In this document: positions 12,198 through 22,529 of the stretch, in pieces
How positions within the stretch are numbered: the first letter of the stretch is position 1
Layout of the letters: each line of letters opens with the position of its first letter
Assembly (NCBI RefSeq): GCF_024139115.2
Contig: NC_085140.1
Span: forward strand, 313,103,259 to 313,167,258
Source of the DNA: Armigeres subalbatus
Lineage: Eukaryota > Arthropoda > Insecta > Diptera > Culicidae
Reading direction: 5' to 3'
DNA: 64,000 bases
The notes under the pieces: model-generated
What the model was told of the DNA's origin: nothing
The model's input: only the letters and a program-made list of their open reading frames with translations
The model's database searches: none
Translations under genes and position numbers: made by a program

Positions 12198-12429
12198 TAT
12201 GAGTTGCTCTTTCAAATGCTGTGTAAACATTGTTTTTGGTCTGCCCTAATCGGAGATATCATCTCTTAAAAAACGTAATTCTGGCAGAAAAATGAATATA
12301 ACTTTTGATCGGCAAAAGATATTTATCATATTTGCCAATCAAAAGTTGCATTTTTTCACCACAAGTTACCAGAAGAAGAAAAACAATAAACAAACAAAAA
12401 AGTAAATAAAAATACTGTTTTTTCAATCT
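12198..12429. other. Short unassigned spacer
   Basis: Contains an inverted pair around the word TTTTGATCGGCAAA (near 12,303 and its complement near 12,334-12,347), possibly a small hairpin. No gene seen. Confidence 0.3.
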
Positions 12430-12790
12430 ATGACAAAAGATCGAAAGGACAAAAGGCCGAAAGACAAAAGGTCGAAAAGAAAAAAGTCGAAAAGGCAGAA
12501 CGTCGAAAGGGACAGAAGGTCGAAAGGACAAAAGGTCGAATGGGATAAAAGGTCGAAAAGAACAAAAGGTAGAAAGGGACAGAAGGTCGAAAGGGACAAA
12601 AGGTCGATAAGGACAAATAGCGGAAGGTACAAAAGGTCGATCAGAACAAGTTGATAACAAATTGGGTGTATTCTAAAGGAATTTGTGAAATGCATTTATC
12701 TTCATTCAGAGTGTTAGTTCTCTCATCTCATCAATCAAAGTTGAAGAATGAGCAATTTTCAAAGAAGGAGTAATTACTAAAAAACCATTC
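12430..12790 (+). repeat. Arr module: GGTCGAAAGGGACA-type minisatellite plus flank, copy 1
   Basis: Positions 12,430-12,650 are a degenerate array of words such as GGACAAAAGGTCGAAAGG, with a period varying between about 9 and 18 bases. All six frames are nearly open because of composition, so the apparent ORFs are not genes. The next 140 bp (AAGGAATTTGTGAA, CTCATCAATCAAAG, GAAGAATGAGCAATTTT, AGTAATTACTA) recur inverted at 27,785-27,955 beside an inverted array. Array and flank therefore move as one module. Confidence 0.7.
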
Positions 12791-12912
12791 CGTGCCGATA
12801 GTTCGAACGATCCAGACGTGTGTGTGTGTGTCTCATCGTGGATTGTGTTCGGTAGTGAAAAGGCTATTGTGTAGTGCGCTCCTACCTACATGGAAGAAAC
12901 AAAGTACCCAGC

Positions 12913-12941
12913 GTTGAGTTTTTGCCTTTCTCGTATACTAA
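12913..12941 (+). repeat. Rep-A copy, first segment (5' side)
   Basis: GCCTTTCTCGTATACTAA matches the Rep-A start at 27,190 (GCCTTTCGCGTATACTAA). The copy is cut here by the TIR element and resumes at 15,528. Confidence 0.6.
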
Positions 12942-15527
12942 TGTCGTTTTCGTTTTTGTGGTGTAGCTACACCGGAAAGTGCATCTTTTTGCACCATATA
13001 AACGAACATTTTCAGTGCAGTCCCAATAAGATTGCGAAAGTATGTGTGACATCGGTCATCTTCCATGCTTCTGTCATATTTGTTTTTGTTCTTGCTGCCT
13101 GCTTTGAAATATGTATCTTATTTCAATCATTCTTGTTGGGCTTCAATTGAAATTATATGAATAGTGTCACTCTTATCTCGAGCAACATATGATGACGGCC
13201 GAAAAGCCAACAATGCTGAACCGAGAAAAATTAGGTTCATGTTTTCTATGACTAATTTAATTAATTTATTGAAGTAGAAACACATTCCATTGCCAAAAAC
13301 ATGTCAATGCTATACGTAAATGGTTATATTATAACAGCAAATTTAGATTAATTGAAACACTATTCGAAATCGACAAAATTTCAGCTTAAACAAAAATCGC
13401 GCCGTTTACTCGCATTATCTGCAGCACGTCTGGCTTTTGAGCCGTTCGCTCAAAGCTAGTAATATCATCGGATTTGTTCAGATTTGTTAGCCAGAGCAGT
13501 TCTGCTATGCGATATATTGATAACCTAGTAAGAATATGCGTTGTAAAATAACTTTAAGCCAGATTTTCAAATAAACAATGAAAAATGAACGGTCCAAAAA
13601 CCAAAGCAAAACGCTCAGCATGGTAGTAAAGGGCGCCAACGAAAGGACTTAAAAACCACTATGGTGCAAATGGTTCATGAGACGTTCACTCAAAATAACA
13701 ATAAAAGTGTTGTTTAAGGAATATCGAGAACGGAGTTTTACCTAGCATAAAGATTCATTAACAAGACAATCGTTAATGCTAGAAAATCGAAAATCATGGT
13801 TTTGGTTTATAAGCCGTAATCATATGTTACGCGAGTTATAGACATTTTACTTTTACTTTCTGTTTAATTGGTTCAATTATCTAAAGCTGAACACAGTACG
13901 CACTGCCTGACAGATCATGAAAACGATGCATGATATTTCAAAACGAATTAAATATTGCAAAATTCCACGGTCAATAATTCATTATAAGTAGTATAGGGTA
14001 TAGGATAAGAGTTTCTTTGTTTCTGATGGAAGTATTTAAATATGCAAAAGCATATTCCAATAAATCACAATACAAAACTATAAGTAGATTGATTTTTGGG
14101 TTTTCATTGGGAATTCTTGGGCTATTTCAGATTTTTGAGAAGAATGTTGGATTCTGAGGGAAACGTTTTCACTAATCCTTAATTTGCTATTCTATTACAA
14201 CTATTATTGCGGCGATCTTCGTTTCGTAATAGACATACATTTTTCTTAGCATCCACAAATTAAGTAGAAAGCAGAATAAGTTATAAATGAAATTTGTTTC
14301 CAAAGTTTTCCAGTTTTATAAAATATTGCTTAGCAAATATATTTATTAAACGAATTAAAAAAGCTCGAATCAGTTTATACAGTCTAAACTCGATTCTAAA
14401 CTAATCTTGTTATACATGTACATTCGTGATATGCTGATTGAGCTAATAGCCGTTTAAAATTGCACCATTTATTATAATAAATATGATAAAGAGTAACTTG
14501 ATGCCCATCCACATACATTCAATTTTCAATTCCACTTGAACACGATATTTATTAAGATTAATGGCGTAATTTGAATAGGCTATAACACATCGCCTCATCT
14601 ATTGAATTTTATTTTTAAGAGATGACCTGACAGCCATTTGAACATATGTACTGCGACTTTAACATTACAATCCACAAATTATGTTCAATTATGCTAAATA
14701 TGCTCAACTACGTTTTCAATTGCATGGATTAACCAGCAAAGGCTCAACTAAAACGTGGCCCATGTAATAAAATGTGAGCTGGCAAAGCAAGACTATAATT
14801 ATTGCTATTGAGTCATTAGATTCTATAAGATAATAAAAAACAACAAAATCTCAATAGATCAAAGCTGAATATTCAAAATCTGAAAATGTTGTGGAAATCC
14901 TTTGCAAATACCAAAAACTTGTAATTCAAAAGAGTTTATGGAATGATTCTTCACCTCAAGCTAGTTGATTTTTCCAAAAGATAGTTCGAAGAACAAGTTC
15001 TGATATTGGTTCAAAATTTTGGAACTATTTTTGAGTTCCACAAAAAAACTTGTTTATTAGAATAATTTCATGACTAATAATATATTCAGACCGATGGTCA
15101 AGGTAACGAAAGTATAAAATTAAATAGCAGGAACATGAATTAGTACTTAGATAGTTTTAATTATCCTTTTCTTATGACATACATAAAACTACATTTTTAT
15201 TTATTTTGCATTAGATAAATAGTATTAAAACAACGCGCAATCACCATTCCCACTTTAATAAAAAAAAATCTAACTCCAACGCGCACCCGGCACATCAGAA
15301 CCGAAGTCAAAACAAAACAGAATTTGACAGCAACAAGCACGTGACATGCGACTGTATTGGTAACACCACCATTCGAACAAGCTACACTCTCGATATTATG
15401 CGTGGTACACTTTCCGTACGGTGCACGAAAAAGTGGGGTTTGAGTGTAGAGCGAAAACCAAAAACGAACAAGTTCAGTGCAGAAAGTGTACACCCGGTGC
15501 AGCTACACCGCAAAAACGAAAACGACA
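12942..15527. mobile_element. TIR element, 2,586 bp, with TAA target duplication
   Basis: The left end TGTCGTTTTCGTTTTTG followed by a GGTGTAGCTACACCGG-like word (12,942-12,975) is inverted at 15,494-15,527, a 34-bp TIR with about two mismatches. TAA flanks both ends (12,939-12,941 and 15,528-15,530). Outside the TAA, the two flanks join to rebuild the continuous Rep-A sequence seen intact at 27,190-27,230, which supports the boundaries. A three-base TAA/TWA duplication is typical of PIF/Harbinger, but no transposase is visible in the AT-rich interior, so it is a non-autonomous or decayed element. Confidence 0.7.
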
Positions 15528-15654
15528 TAAGTATACGGTAAAGGCTATATGATCGCTCCAAAAACAAACTTTTTATAGAAGCCCCGGAGACCCATAGTGT
15601 TATATACCGATCGACTCAGCTCGACGAATTGAGGTGATGTCTGTGTGTATGTGT
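15528..15654 (+). repeat. Rep-A copy, middle segment
   Basis: Continues Rep-A with AAAGGCTATATGATCGCTCC, GGAGACCCATAGTGTTATAT, CGACTCAGCTCGACGAATTG and a TG-rich run. The equivalent intact stretch is 27,215-27,330. It is cut at 15,654 by the LOA/R1 LINE inside the TG run. Confidence 0.7.
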
Positions 15655-16033
15655 TTTTTTTTTCTTCCTAAACAATGGAGGGGGAATCTGCTCAACAGAC
15701 ATCCTGGGTTGACCAGGAAGTGCGGGGTTAGGGATCACCGAGGGAGGCAGGACTACATTCCCGACCCGCTAAACCGTTTCCATTGCCGCCAAGCCCATAG
15801 TCCCTTCGGTACAACCAGAAAGTAATGCTTCAAAGGGGGGGCCAGTGCACAACGCACCCTCGAGGTTAGCTGCGTGTCCTTGCAGCACCGAACATCGTAA
15901 CTCGCTTTTCTAGAAGAACACCATGGTATCGTGCCAGCGCGTTGCCGGCTTTCCAGGTGGCCTTACCACGCCCTATGTCCTCGGAAGGTGGGAAGGGTCG
16001 ACTTCGCGCCTGCTTCCCTCTGCACGACTGGTA

Positions 16034-16504
16034 TCAAGAATGATGATGCCGCGTGCACCCCAAATTGACCTTTCTGCGATAGGGCCTATTCGCCAGCACA
16101 CAGAGGGACTTGCCGACGCGAGGCCTACACCTGCCCCAGCCTTGACGAGGACCCCTTTCCGTCCTCGGGCTCGGAACCCGCCCGGTTGACCGACGCCGCG
16201 AAAGCGACGATACCATGTTGTTTGCGCCTGAACTAGCCATCCTTGAATCCACTCGCCACCTTCTGTGTAGCTCCGAGACGATTTGGGCGATAGCCGATAA
16301 AACGGCGTTCCAGCCAACTTCATCTTTACACATCCTCCGAACTAGGTTGTCCGGGGTAGTGTCCAGACCACATGTGGCAAGCATGTGATCACGCATTGCG
16401 CGAAAACGTGAGCACACGAACAACACGTGTTCCGCCGTTTCCTCTAAACCTGCGCACACCAAACACTCGGGCGAGGCCGAGCAAGCCAGCTGCGTTACCT
16501 GCAC
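16034..16504 (-). pseudogene. C-terminal remnant of LOA/R1 LINE ORF2
   Basis: The frame starts directly at the end of ORF1 and carries SPECLVCAGLEETAEHVLFV, the Cys/His motif found after the RT in R1/LOA ORF2 proteins. About 150 codons remain. EN, RT and any RNase H are absent, so a deletion joined the last codons of ORF1 to the end of ORF2 near 16,500-16,510. The remaining bases to 15,655 are 3' UTR. Confidence 0.75.
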
Positions 16505-18098
16505 TTTGATTTTGCAGCACGCTTAAACGCCGGGCACATGGAACCCCCCATGGGGTGCTTGCTGTTCACAGCTTTGCTGGAACAAATCAAACAATTGGGA
16601 GGGTTCGTGCAGCATTGTGCCTTATGTCCCTCCAATCCGCAGCGTCGGCAGAGATTGCTTCTGTCAGGGCCTTTGCAGTCCCATTGCTTGTGCCCCGGTT
16701 CCAGGCACTTGAAGCAAACTTCGGGTTGCTCGTATATGCGCACAGGGCATACCGACCATCCCACCTTGACGCTCCCTAACTTGACTACCTTGGAGGCGTC
16801 CGCTGCAGATAGCCGAACCAATGCTACCTGCGTCCCTGCCGGACCTTTCCCTAGCCGAACGGCTGTGGTGGTCGTCTCCACTTCACACTGTCGCCGCAGT
16901 GCCGTGACGAGCTCTTCGACTTCAGTGATCTCGTCCAGTTCTTTAACCCTTAGATTCACCTCCGTCGTGAGTGCCCTCACTTTGACCGTCTCGCCTAGGA
17001 CCTCCTCCGCCAACTTCTTGTAGGCGGCGCCCTTTTGCGAGACGCCCCGCTTCAGCTCGAGTATCATCTCGCCCATCCGGGTACGTCTTATTCGACGTAC
17101 GTCGGCGCCGAGTTCACCGAGCTTGACGTCACTCCTCATCGCCTTCAAAACATCCGAGTACTTAGCCTCGTCCGCCGTGATGACTAGGGCATCGCCCCTG
17201 GAGCGATTGGCGCCTACCCTAGAATTCTTGCTACCCTCATTCGCCTGGGCCCTTGACGTCTTCGGTTTCCTCTTGTTCTTGACCAGGGTCCAGGAGGCGT
17301 CACCCCCCTCTATTTCCCTGGTCTGTTGCGGCTGAGAACTTTCAGCCTGCCGTAACCTCTTATCACCGTCTTTCCTGAGTGGACGGACCTTACCAGGTCC
17401 TTCCTCCCCCGGTTTTGGAGGTACCTGACCGGGGTTCAGCTTCCCAGCCCCACTACCCTTGTTCGGGGTAGTAACCCTCCGCGTTTTGGAGCGGCCCCCA
17501 GGGAGCTCATCCCCTGGAGACTGTCTCCCCCGTTTTTGTGTCTGCTCCGTTGGAGCAGTCACCCCCGACGTACCCGCAAATACTTGAGCCTCAGTCTGGG
17601 TAGACTTTGGCACCACCGTCTTCGCTGGCACGCCTTCGGTCGATTCGACCTTGCCCGAGTCCGCGAATCCTTGGGCCTCAGTCTGGGTAGACCTCGACTC
17701 CACCGATTTCACGGGTTTACACTTGGCCGTCCCGACCGCCCTCTCCAGCTTGGCGTCCAGCATCGACTTACGAAGTTTCTGCAAGCTCCTCTTGAGGTCC
17801 TTGCTGATATTATGCTTCGATGACGCAAAGTCGATGATGGCTGTTCCGTCGCCACCTCGAAGGCCGAAAGCCCATCGCGTTTGCGGTTCATCGCCTCCAC
17901 AAGCCATGGGCCGTCAATAACCCCTACCGGCGTTTTTATAGCCGAGAGGAAGGTTGAGTGACCCACGCTGGCGCTGCGTACTGAGCTGCCGACTATTGCC
18001 TCTGGCCTCCTAGGCGGAGACCTGAACAACCCACCTCTTGCGAAGGGGTTGACGCCTACACTACTTCCACTAATTGAAGAATTGACTTGGTTTTCCAT
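16500..18098 (-). pseudogene. ORF1 (gag-like) of the deleted LOA/R1 LINE
   Basis: ORF1 probably starts at the ATG at 18,098 (MENQVNSSISG). A frameshift near 17,850 moves it into the 470-codon frame, which runs to a stop near 16,495. The product is a LINE nucleic-acid-binding protein: a basic low-complexity N-terminal half with two STQTEAQ repeats, a conserved central region (VRRIRRTRMGEMILELKRG), then CCHC knuckles at the C-terminus, CFKCLEPGHKQWDC, CRRCGLEGHKAQCC and a CLIC remnant. Such knuckles are known to bind element RNA. The single frameshift makes it a pseudogene. Confidence 0.8.
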
Positions 18099-18374
18099 TG
18101 TGGTCCCACGAGTTGCTCGGGAAAAGAGGTCTACCACGCCAGAGCCCAGCATGACGTGGTAAGGTACAATTACTGTGGATGGTGCCCAGGTACCCCACAG
18201 GCTCCGTTAAAGGCCTAGCTTATTATTTCGCCCCCCCCCCCCCTGGCCATGCATCCCCTCGGCACGAGTCGCTTGACGCCTTGGGATTAGGGGTTAGGGA
18301 CGATAGTCCCGATCTAACTTACAGTGGCCATGGGGAGGGGTCGTCAAGCCCTTGGACAAAGTCCCTGCTGCCCC

Positions 18375-18790
18375 CTGTGTGTATGTGTGTGTGTGTGTGC
18401 GTCTGTGCGCACCCACCCAAAAAAAATGTCACTCATTTTTCAGGTACTTATCCTCAACCGATTTACTCGCAACAAGTTGCATTCGACGCAGGACACTCTG
18501 CCATTGTTTCCTATTGAAAATTGGTCAGATCGGACTATGGGCTCAGAAGTTTTGGCCAAAATACCACTTTTTTCACAGAAAAAAATGTCACTCATTTTTC
18601 AGGCACATATCTTTAACCGATTTACTCGCAACAAGTTGCATTCGACGCAGGATACTCTACCATTGTTTCCTATTGAGAATTGGCCAGATCGGACTATGGG
18701 CTCAAGAGTAATGCCCAAAATACTATTTTTATAATGCACGAGAAAGGCACCATTACCGCTAAGTGGATTAATCAGGGTTTTTTAAACTTA
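18375..18790 (+). repeat. Rep-A copy, last segment with a 159-bp tandem duplication
   Basis: Resumes Rep-A after the LINE. A TG microsatellite comes first (18,375-18,400). A block starting AATGTCACTCATTTTTCAGG then occurs twice, at 18,425 and 18,584 (period 159 bp), with CGATTTACTCGCAACAAG and TTGCATTCGACGCAGGA in both units. The tail GCACGAGAAAGGCACCATTA and TGGATTAATCAGGG ends the copy. Overlapping open frames in this region are repeat-derived. Confidence 0.7.
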
Positions 18791-19440
18791 TTTTTGAGTT
18801 ATTTTTTTTCTTTTCTCTTTCATCCACTCTTTCTTCTGTTGTCAAAACCAAAAGAGCTAAGCAATCCAACGACGCCAGTTCAATACGGGATGCCAACTTT
18901 GTGTTTATTGCCCGAGGTAGAAATTATTGAATTAAACTTACAATTGGGTCAACACATTTTCCGCTGGGTACTTTTTTAACATGGGAGTAAAGGCAAACTA
19001 CTTCAACCCTATTAACTCAATTTTGGCTTACCGTACGGATGTTCGAGGTTAAGTGACTTTGGGTAGTTTATTTCTTCCGTGTACGGATCCAAGGCGATCG
19101 CTGTCGGGGAGTGAAGTAGCTGCTTCTGGTGACTGCTTGAGTGAAATTTACCTAACTTTTGGTTAGTTTCTATTTAAAATTAAGTATATTTTATTTAATA
19201 TTAGGTGAATTTTACTTAACTTCAAGAAAAAAATGCTTCATTTTGGGTTCCCACACTGAACTTCCGATTTGAGTGAAAAGTACCTAATATTAGGTACTTT
19301 TTCTAACCATGTACAGCAGCAGGGGCAGATAAGTGGCAAAGATTTTTATTGTTCTCCTTTCTGTTTAACACAGAGTGGAACTGCCTAGAATTAATCAAAT
19401 TAGTTTTTTTTCTAATTAGCTATTAATTTTAAGTTAGTAT
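18791..19440. other. Unassigned AT-rich DNA with a perfect 26-bp palindrome
   Basis: No gene seen. Positions 19,276-19,301 are a perfect palindrome (AAAAGTACCTAAT and its complement). Related ACCTAA/TTAGGT words recur over 19,140-19,290, so the segment may be a small MITE whose ends I could not fix. Confidence 0.35.
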
Positions 19441-19461
19441 AAGCAAAATTATTCTTCCACC

Positions 19462-20617
19462 TTGCGGGATGGGGTGAGAATGGAGGCGGAGACTGGGGAA
19501 GGCAATGGGCCTGCTAAAGATGGAGGGCGCAGACGATTGTACCATACGGGTTCTCCTGGGCCTTGGGTTGTTTACTTTCGGCAGAAAGTAAAAAGTCTAG
19601 ATTTTCTCGGCATTAAACGAGATTTGACCCGTCGTTGTCCGAAGCTTGATTTTAATCCGATGAACAGGAACAAACTACGCATCACCGCACCTACATATCA
19701 GGTAGCGGAGGAAATTGCTAAAGACAAGGCGTACAATGTTGAATATTTGGTTTATGTCCCCTCGCGGGAGGTCGAAATTGAAGGTGTGATCACCGCAGCG
19801 AGCCTGACTTGCCAGGATTTACTTGCAGGAAAAGGTCGCCTAAAGAATGCAATGGAGTCAACCGTGGATATTCTGGACTGCAAGGAATTGCATTCAACAG
19901 CCACGGTAGATGGAAAGAAGGTATATTCCAAGTCAGGTTCGCTTCGGGTGACATGCTATTTCCGGTGCGTCTTTTTGTGCCAAGGGTATTTAATTGTATC
20001 GACTGCAAGAATGCCCGGTGTACAAAAAGCGCACCCAAAAAGTGAAGCGCTCCAAGCAGTCGTATGCGGAAATGGTTAAGTCGCAAGACATATCCGCCAC
20101 AGCCACTGCATCGACTGCTATTTCAGCCACCGTTCGTGTAAGTGATTATTATGATTCTATATCCATTGATGAATTGGACTCTGACGTAGCCGATATGGAT
20201 GATTCTGCGGAGGTACATGTGCCCGAAAAGAGGAAGCAACCGTCTTCCCCGGGATCGCGCCGTAAGAGAACAAAAATCATCCATAAAAGCTTTCTGAAGG
20301 CAATGGGGGTTTTATTTAAAATCCCAAAGCAACCTGTCGCTACTGCTTCTTTTGATCCTAGTTGCAGTAAGACATTCCCGTTATTGCCAAAATCCGATGT
20401 TTCGAAGAAACATCCGGCTAGGAGAATCAACGAAAGAGAAAAAGTAATTCGCACTTATAGTGAAAGTACTCCGTCCAAGCGAGGATTGATCTTCTTTAAG
20501 GACCTTGTGGACAGTTTTTTGAATTTATTCAATATTCCGAATTCATTGAGGCCTATCATTGACCTTTTTATACCAACAGTGGAAAGTTATCTGATCATTA
20601 TGGATCTTTTGGGATAA
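19462..20617 (+). pseudogene. ORF1 (gag-like) of the I-clade LINE
   Basis: The first frame (to about 19,955) holds LDFNPMNRNKLRITAPTYQ, YVPSREVEIEGVITAASLTC and DILDCKELHS, the conserved core of I-clade ORF1 proteins. A frameshift near 19,950 leads into FPVRLFVPRVFNCIDCKNAR. In relatives this stretch opens a set of CCHC knuckles; here only the first C-x2-C and one later Cys are left, so the knuckle region is deleted. The C-terminal part is polar and lysine-rich with PEKRKQPSSPGSRRKRTK, ending at 20,617. Non-functional. Confidence 0.7.
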
Positions 20618-20619
20618 AA

Positions 20620-21585
20620 AAATGCTACTCCTTCTACAGAATCCCCATTCCGACTGTACCTGCTTAGAAATCGTCGCATGCCAACACAGGTAGAGTAACT
20701 CGAATAGGACCAAATGGTCAACAAAGCCGTATTGATCTGGCTTTATGTTCAAATTCACTATCGTTAGATTGCACGTGGAAGGTTATCCAAGATCCCCACG
20801 GTAGTGACCATATGCCGATAGTTACTACAATTAAAAGTAGCTATCAATAATCTGAACCAGTTAATGTTCCTTTCGATCTCACGAAGAACATTGATTGGCA
20901 AAAATTTGCATCGGCAGTAAAAATTGGTATTGACTCAACTGATACTCTTCCATCTTTGGATGAACATCGATTCCTTACTGAGTTGATTCAAAAAAGCGCA
21001 CTAGAAGCTCAGAAACGACGCGTTCCATGTACATATGTCATCAGAAGACCAGCCACTCCTGAATGGGATGATAAATGTACTAAGTTGTATTTTGAGAAAT
21101 CTGATGCCTTCAAGGCCTTCCGTAAACACGGAAGGTCCGAGCTATTTGAGGCTCGAAGAGTATTTGAGGCTCGGAAAAAAAAACTCAAAAATCTTCTCAA
21201 AGCAAAAAACGTAGCTACTGGCAACGTTTTATCGAGGGACTATCGCGAGAAACCTCAATGACAACACTTTGGAAAATGGCTCGCAACATGCGGAACCGCG
21301 TTTCCACCAATGAGAGTGAAGAATACTCCAATTGATGGATATTCAACATCGCAAAAAAGGTCTGTCCAGATTCCGTACCAGCAGAACCGCTATTTCGAGA
21401 ATCAGGAATGCGATAACATCAAATTCAATCTTCTTAAAAACCTCTCAAATACTCAGATTGGTTTTCGAAAAGGTAAAGGAACAAACGATTGTCTAGAGTT
21501 GCTCTCTTCAGATATTCAGCTGGCTTTTGCGCACAAGGAGCAATTGGCTTCAGTATTCTTAGATATTAAGGGCGCGAAAACCCTT
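20620..21585 (+). pseudogene. ORF2 fragments of the I-clade LINE (EN end, linker, RT start)
   Basis: In pieces: RIDLALC (near 20,730) and DPHGSDHMPIV (near 20,790-20,825), the C-terminal Asp-His motif of an APE endonuclease; then DLTKNIDWQKFASAV and a linker with TPEWDDKCTKLYFEKSDAF (21,055-21,110) and a basic helix; then, after a gap, TQIGFRKGKGTNDCLELL (near 21,450) and ASVFLDIKGA (21,550-21,580), RT motifs 2 and 3. Reading frames are interrupted many times. Confidence 0.65.
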
Positions 21586-21629
21586 TCCCATGGGAAAACT
21601 GTCAAACGCAACGCAAACGTATGCTATGT

Positions 21630-22260
21630 GCGGGGCTCTTAAGCCCCTATTCGAACCAGCCCAAATCATCGGACGACACCCGAAACATGAAACATAATCG
21701 ACTAAGCGAAGCAGAGCAAAATCATTTTTATTAACCACCCTAATTATTAGTTTACTGCTGTCGGTACCGGTGTTTACATTCGCTCCGCGATCAGTTTTTC
21801 TATAGTTTTTTTCGGGCAAAAATAACAGTTTTTATTAAGTTTTTGCATCAAACAAGTGACTTATTTCCAAAAGTGAAGACTGTTTTGCATTCGATTAACA
21901 TTTCTGGCAAGTCCTGTGCAGATAAGTGTTAGAAAATTTATTATTTTCAATGCCCTTTGAGAAGAAGTGAAGTGCAGCGATGAACCCACCAAACCACGAA
22001 GGGCAATTAAATTGGCACGAAAGGGCTGATTTATGCAATAATGCGAGCTGAAGTACGTAGGATTCCCTGAAGAAATATGTTCATTACCACGGGAAGTAGT
22101 TCAATATATGATGCACAGGTTAGTAATTTGAATATTAAACTTTTCGACGCTATTACATGCATTCGAATGTTGGTGGGAGAGGGGAGGTGTGAGGTTGACC
22201 CGTTGAAGGTCCGGTGCCATTTTGACAGCCATCGTGGTACTCTTCCAACTATGTCTTTAA
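21630..22260 (+). repeat. Rep-C dispersed repeat, copy 2
   Basis: Matches 7191-7820 in the same orientation over about 630 bp with moderate divergence. Near 21,980 there is ATGAACCCACCAAAC, where copy 1 has ATAAACCCACCAAATC, but the frame does not stay open. The shared match ends after CTTCCAACTATGTC (22,255). Confidence 0.65.
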
Positions 22261-22317
22261 TGTTTAATCGTAATACTCTTTGTATGATGTCTGAAAAAAA
22301 TCGTTAAATAAAATTTG

Positions 22318-22441
22318 AATGTACCTATACCGCCTCCACTTTGGTACGTATATAGCCAATCTGTGCATTATATACGATTAAGTTGGGTCTTATATAATAA
22401 CCTATATCATGAGTAATATGTACCAAAATGTTGACTGGGAA
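22318..22441. mobile_element. Degraded hairpin MITE (TGTTGACTGGG family)
   Basis: The right end TGTTGACTGGG matches the terminus of the MITE at 31,625-31,773, and CGCCTCCACTTT plus ATATACGAT words are shared with the copies at 31.7 and 59.9 kb. Internal symmetry is weak, so this is an old or rearranged copy. Confidence 0.45.
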
Positions 22442-22529
22442 CCTCAGCACCAACATCACTAGGTCAACTTCTATCTCTTCTCGCAGCTATGTATTTTGTC
22501 TTGGCAGACTTAATAGTTGAACCTATTCC

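Larger units (their letters stand above)
15655..18374 (-). mobile_element. Internally deleted LOA/R1-type LINE
   Basis: A 2.7-kb element on the minus strand. Its 3' end at 15,655 begins with a T run (poly-A on the element strand) and its 5' end lies at 18,374. A 13-14 bp duplication, CTGTGTGTATGTG(T), lies at 15,641-15,654 and 18,375-18,388. It has a 5' UTR, ORF1, and then only the C-terminal end of ORF2: EN and RT are missing. The first 45 or so bases of its 5' end also head the elements at 35,837 (+) and 39,731 (-). It cannot move without an intact relative. Confidence 0.8.
19440..21585 (+). mobile_element. I-clade LINE, 3'-truncated fragment
   Basis: Carries an I-element-type ORF1 followed by pieces of ORF2 (end of EN, EN-RT linker, first RT motifs), and stops at about 21,580 inside the RT Asp motif (ASVFLDIKGA). 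Frameshifts, stops and deletions occur throughout. The break is followed within about 50 bp by Rep-C. No target duplication was found. Confidence 0.7.

Noticed and set aside
12259..12695. Open frames of up to 133 codons over the Arr array
   Set aside because: All follow from repeat composition; several frames on both strands are open at once.
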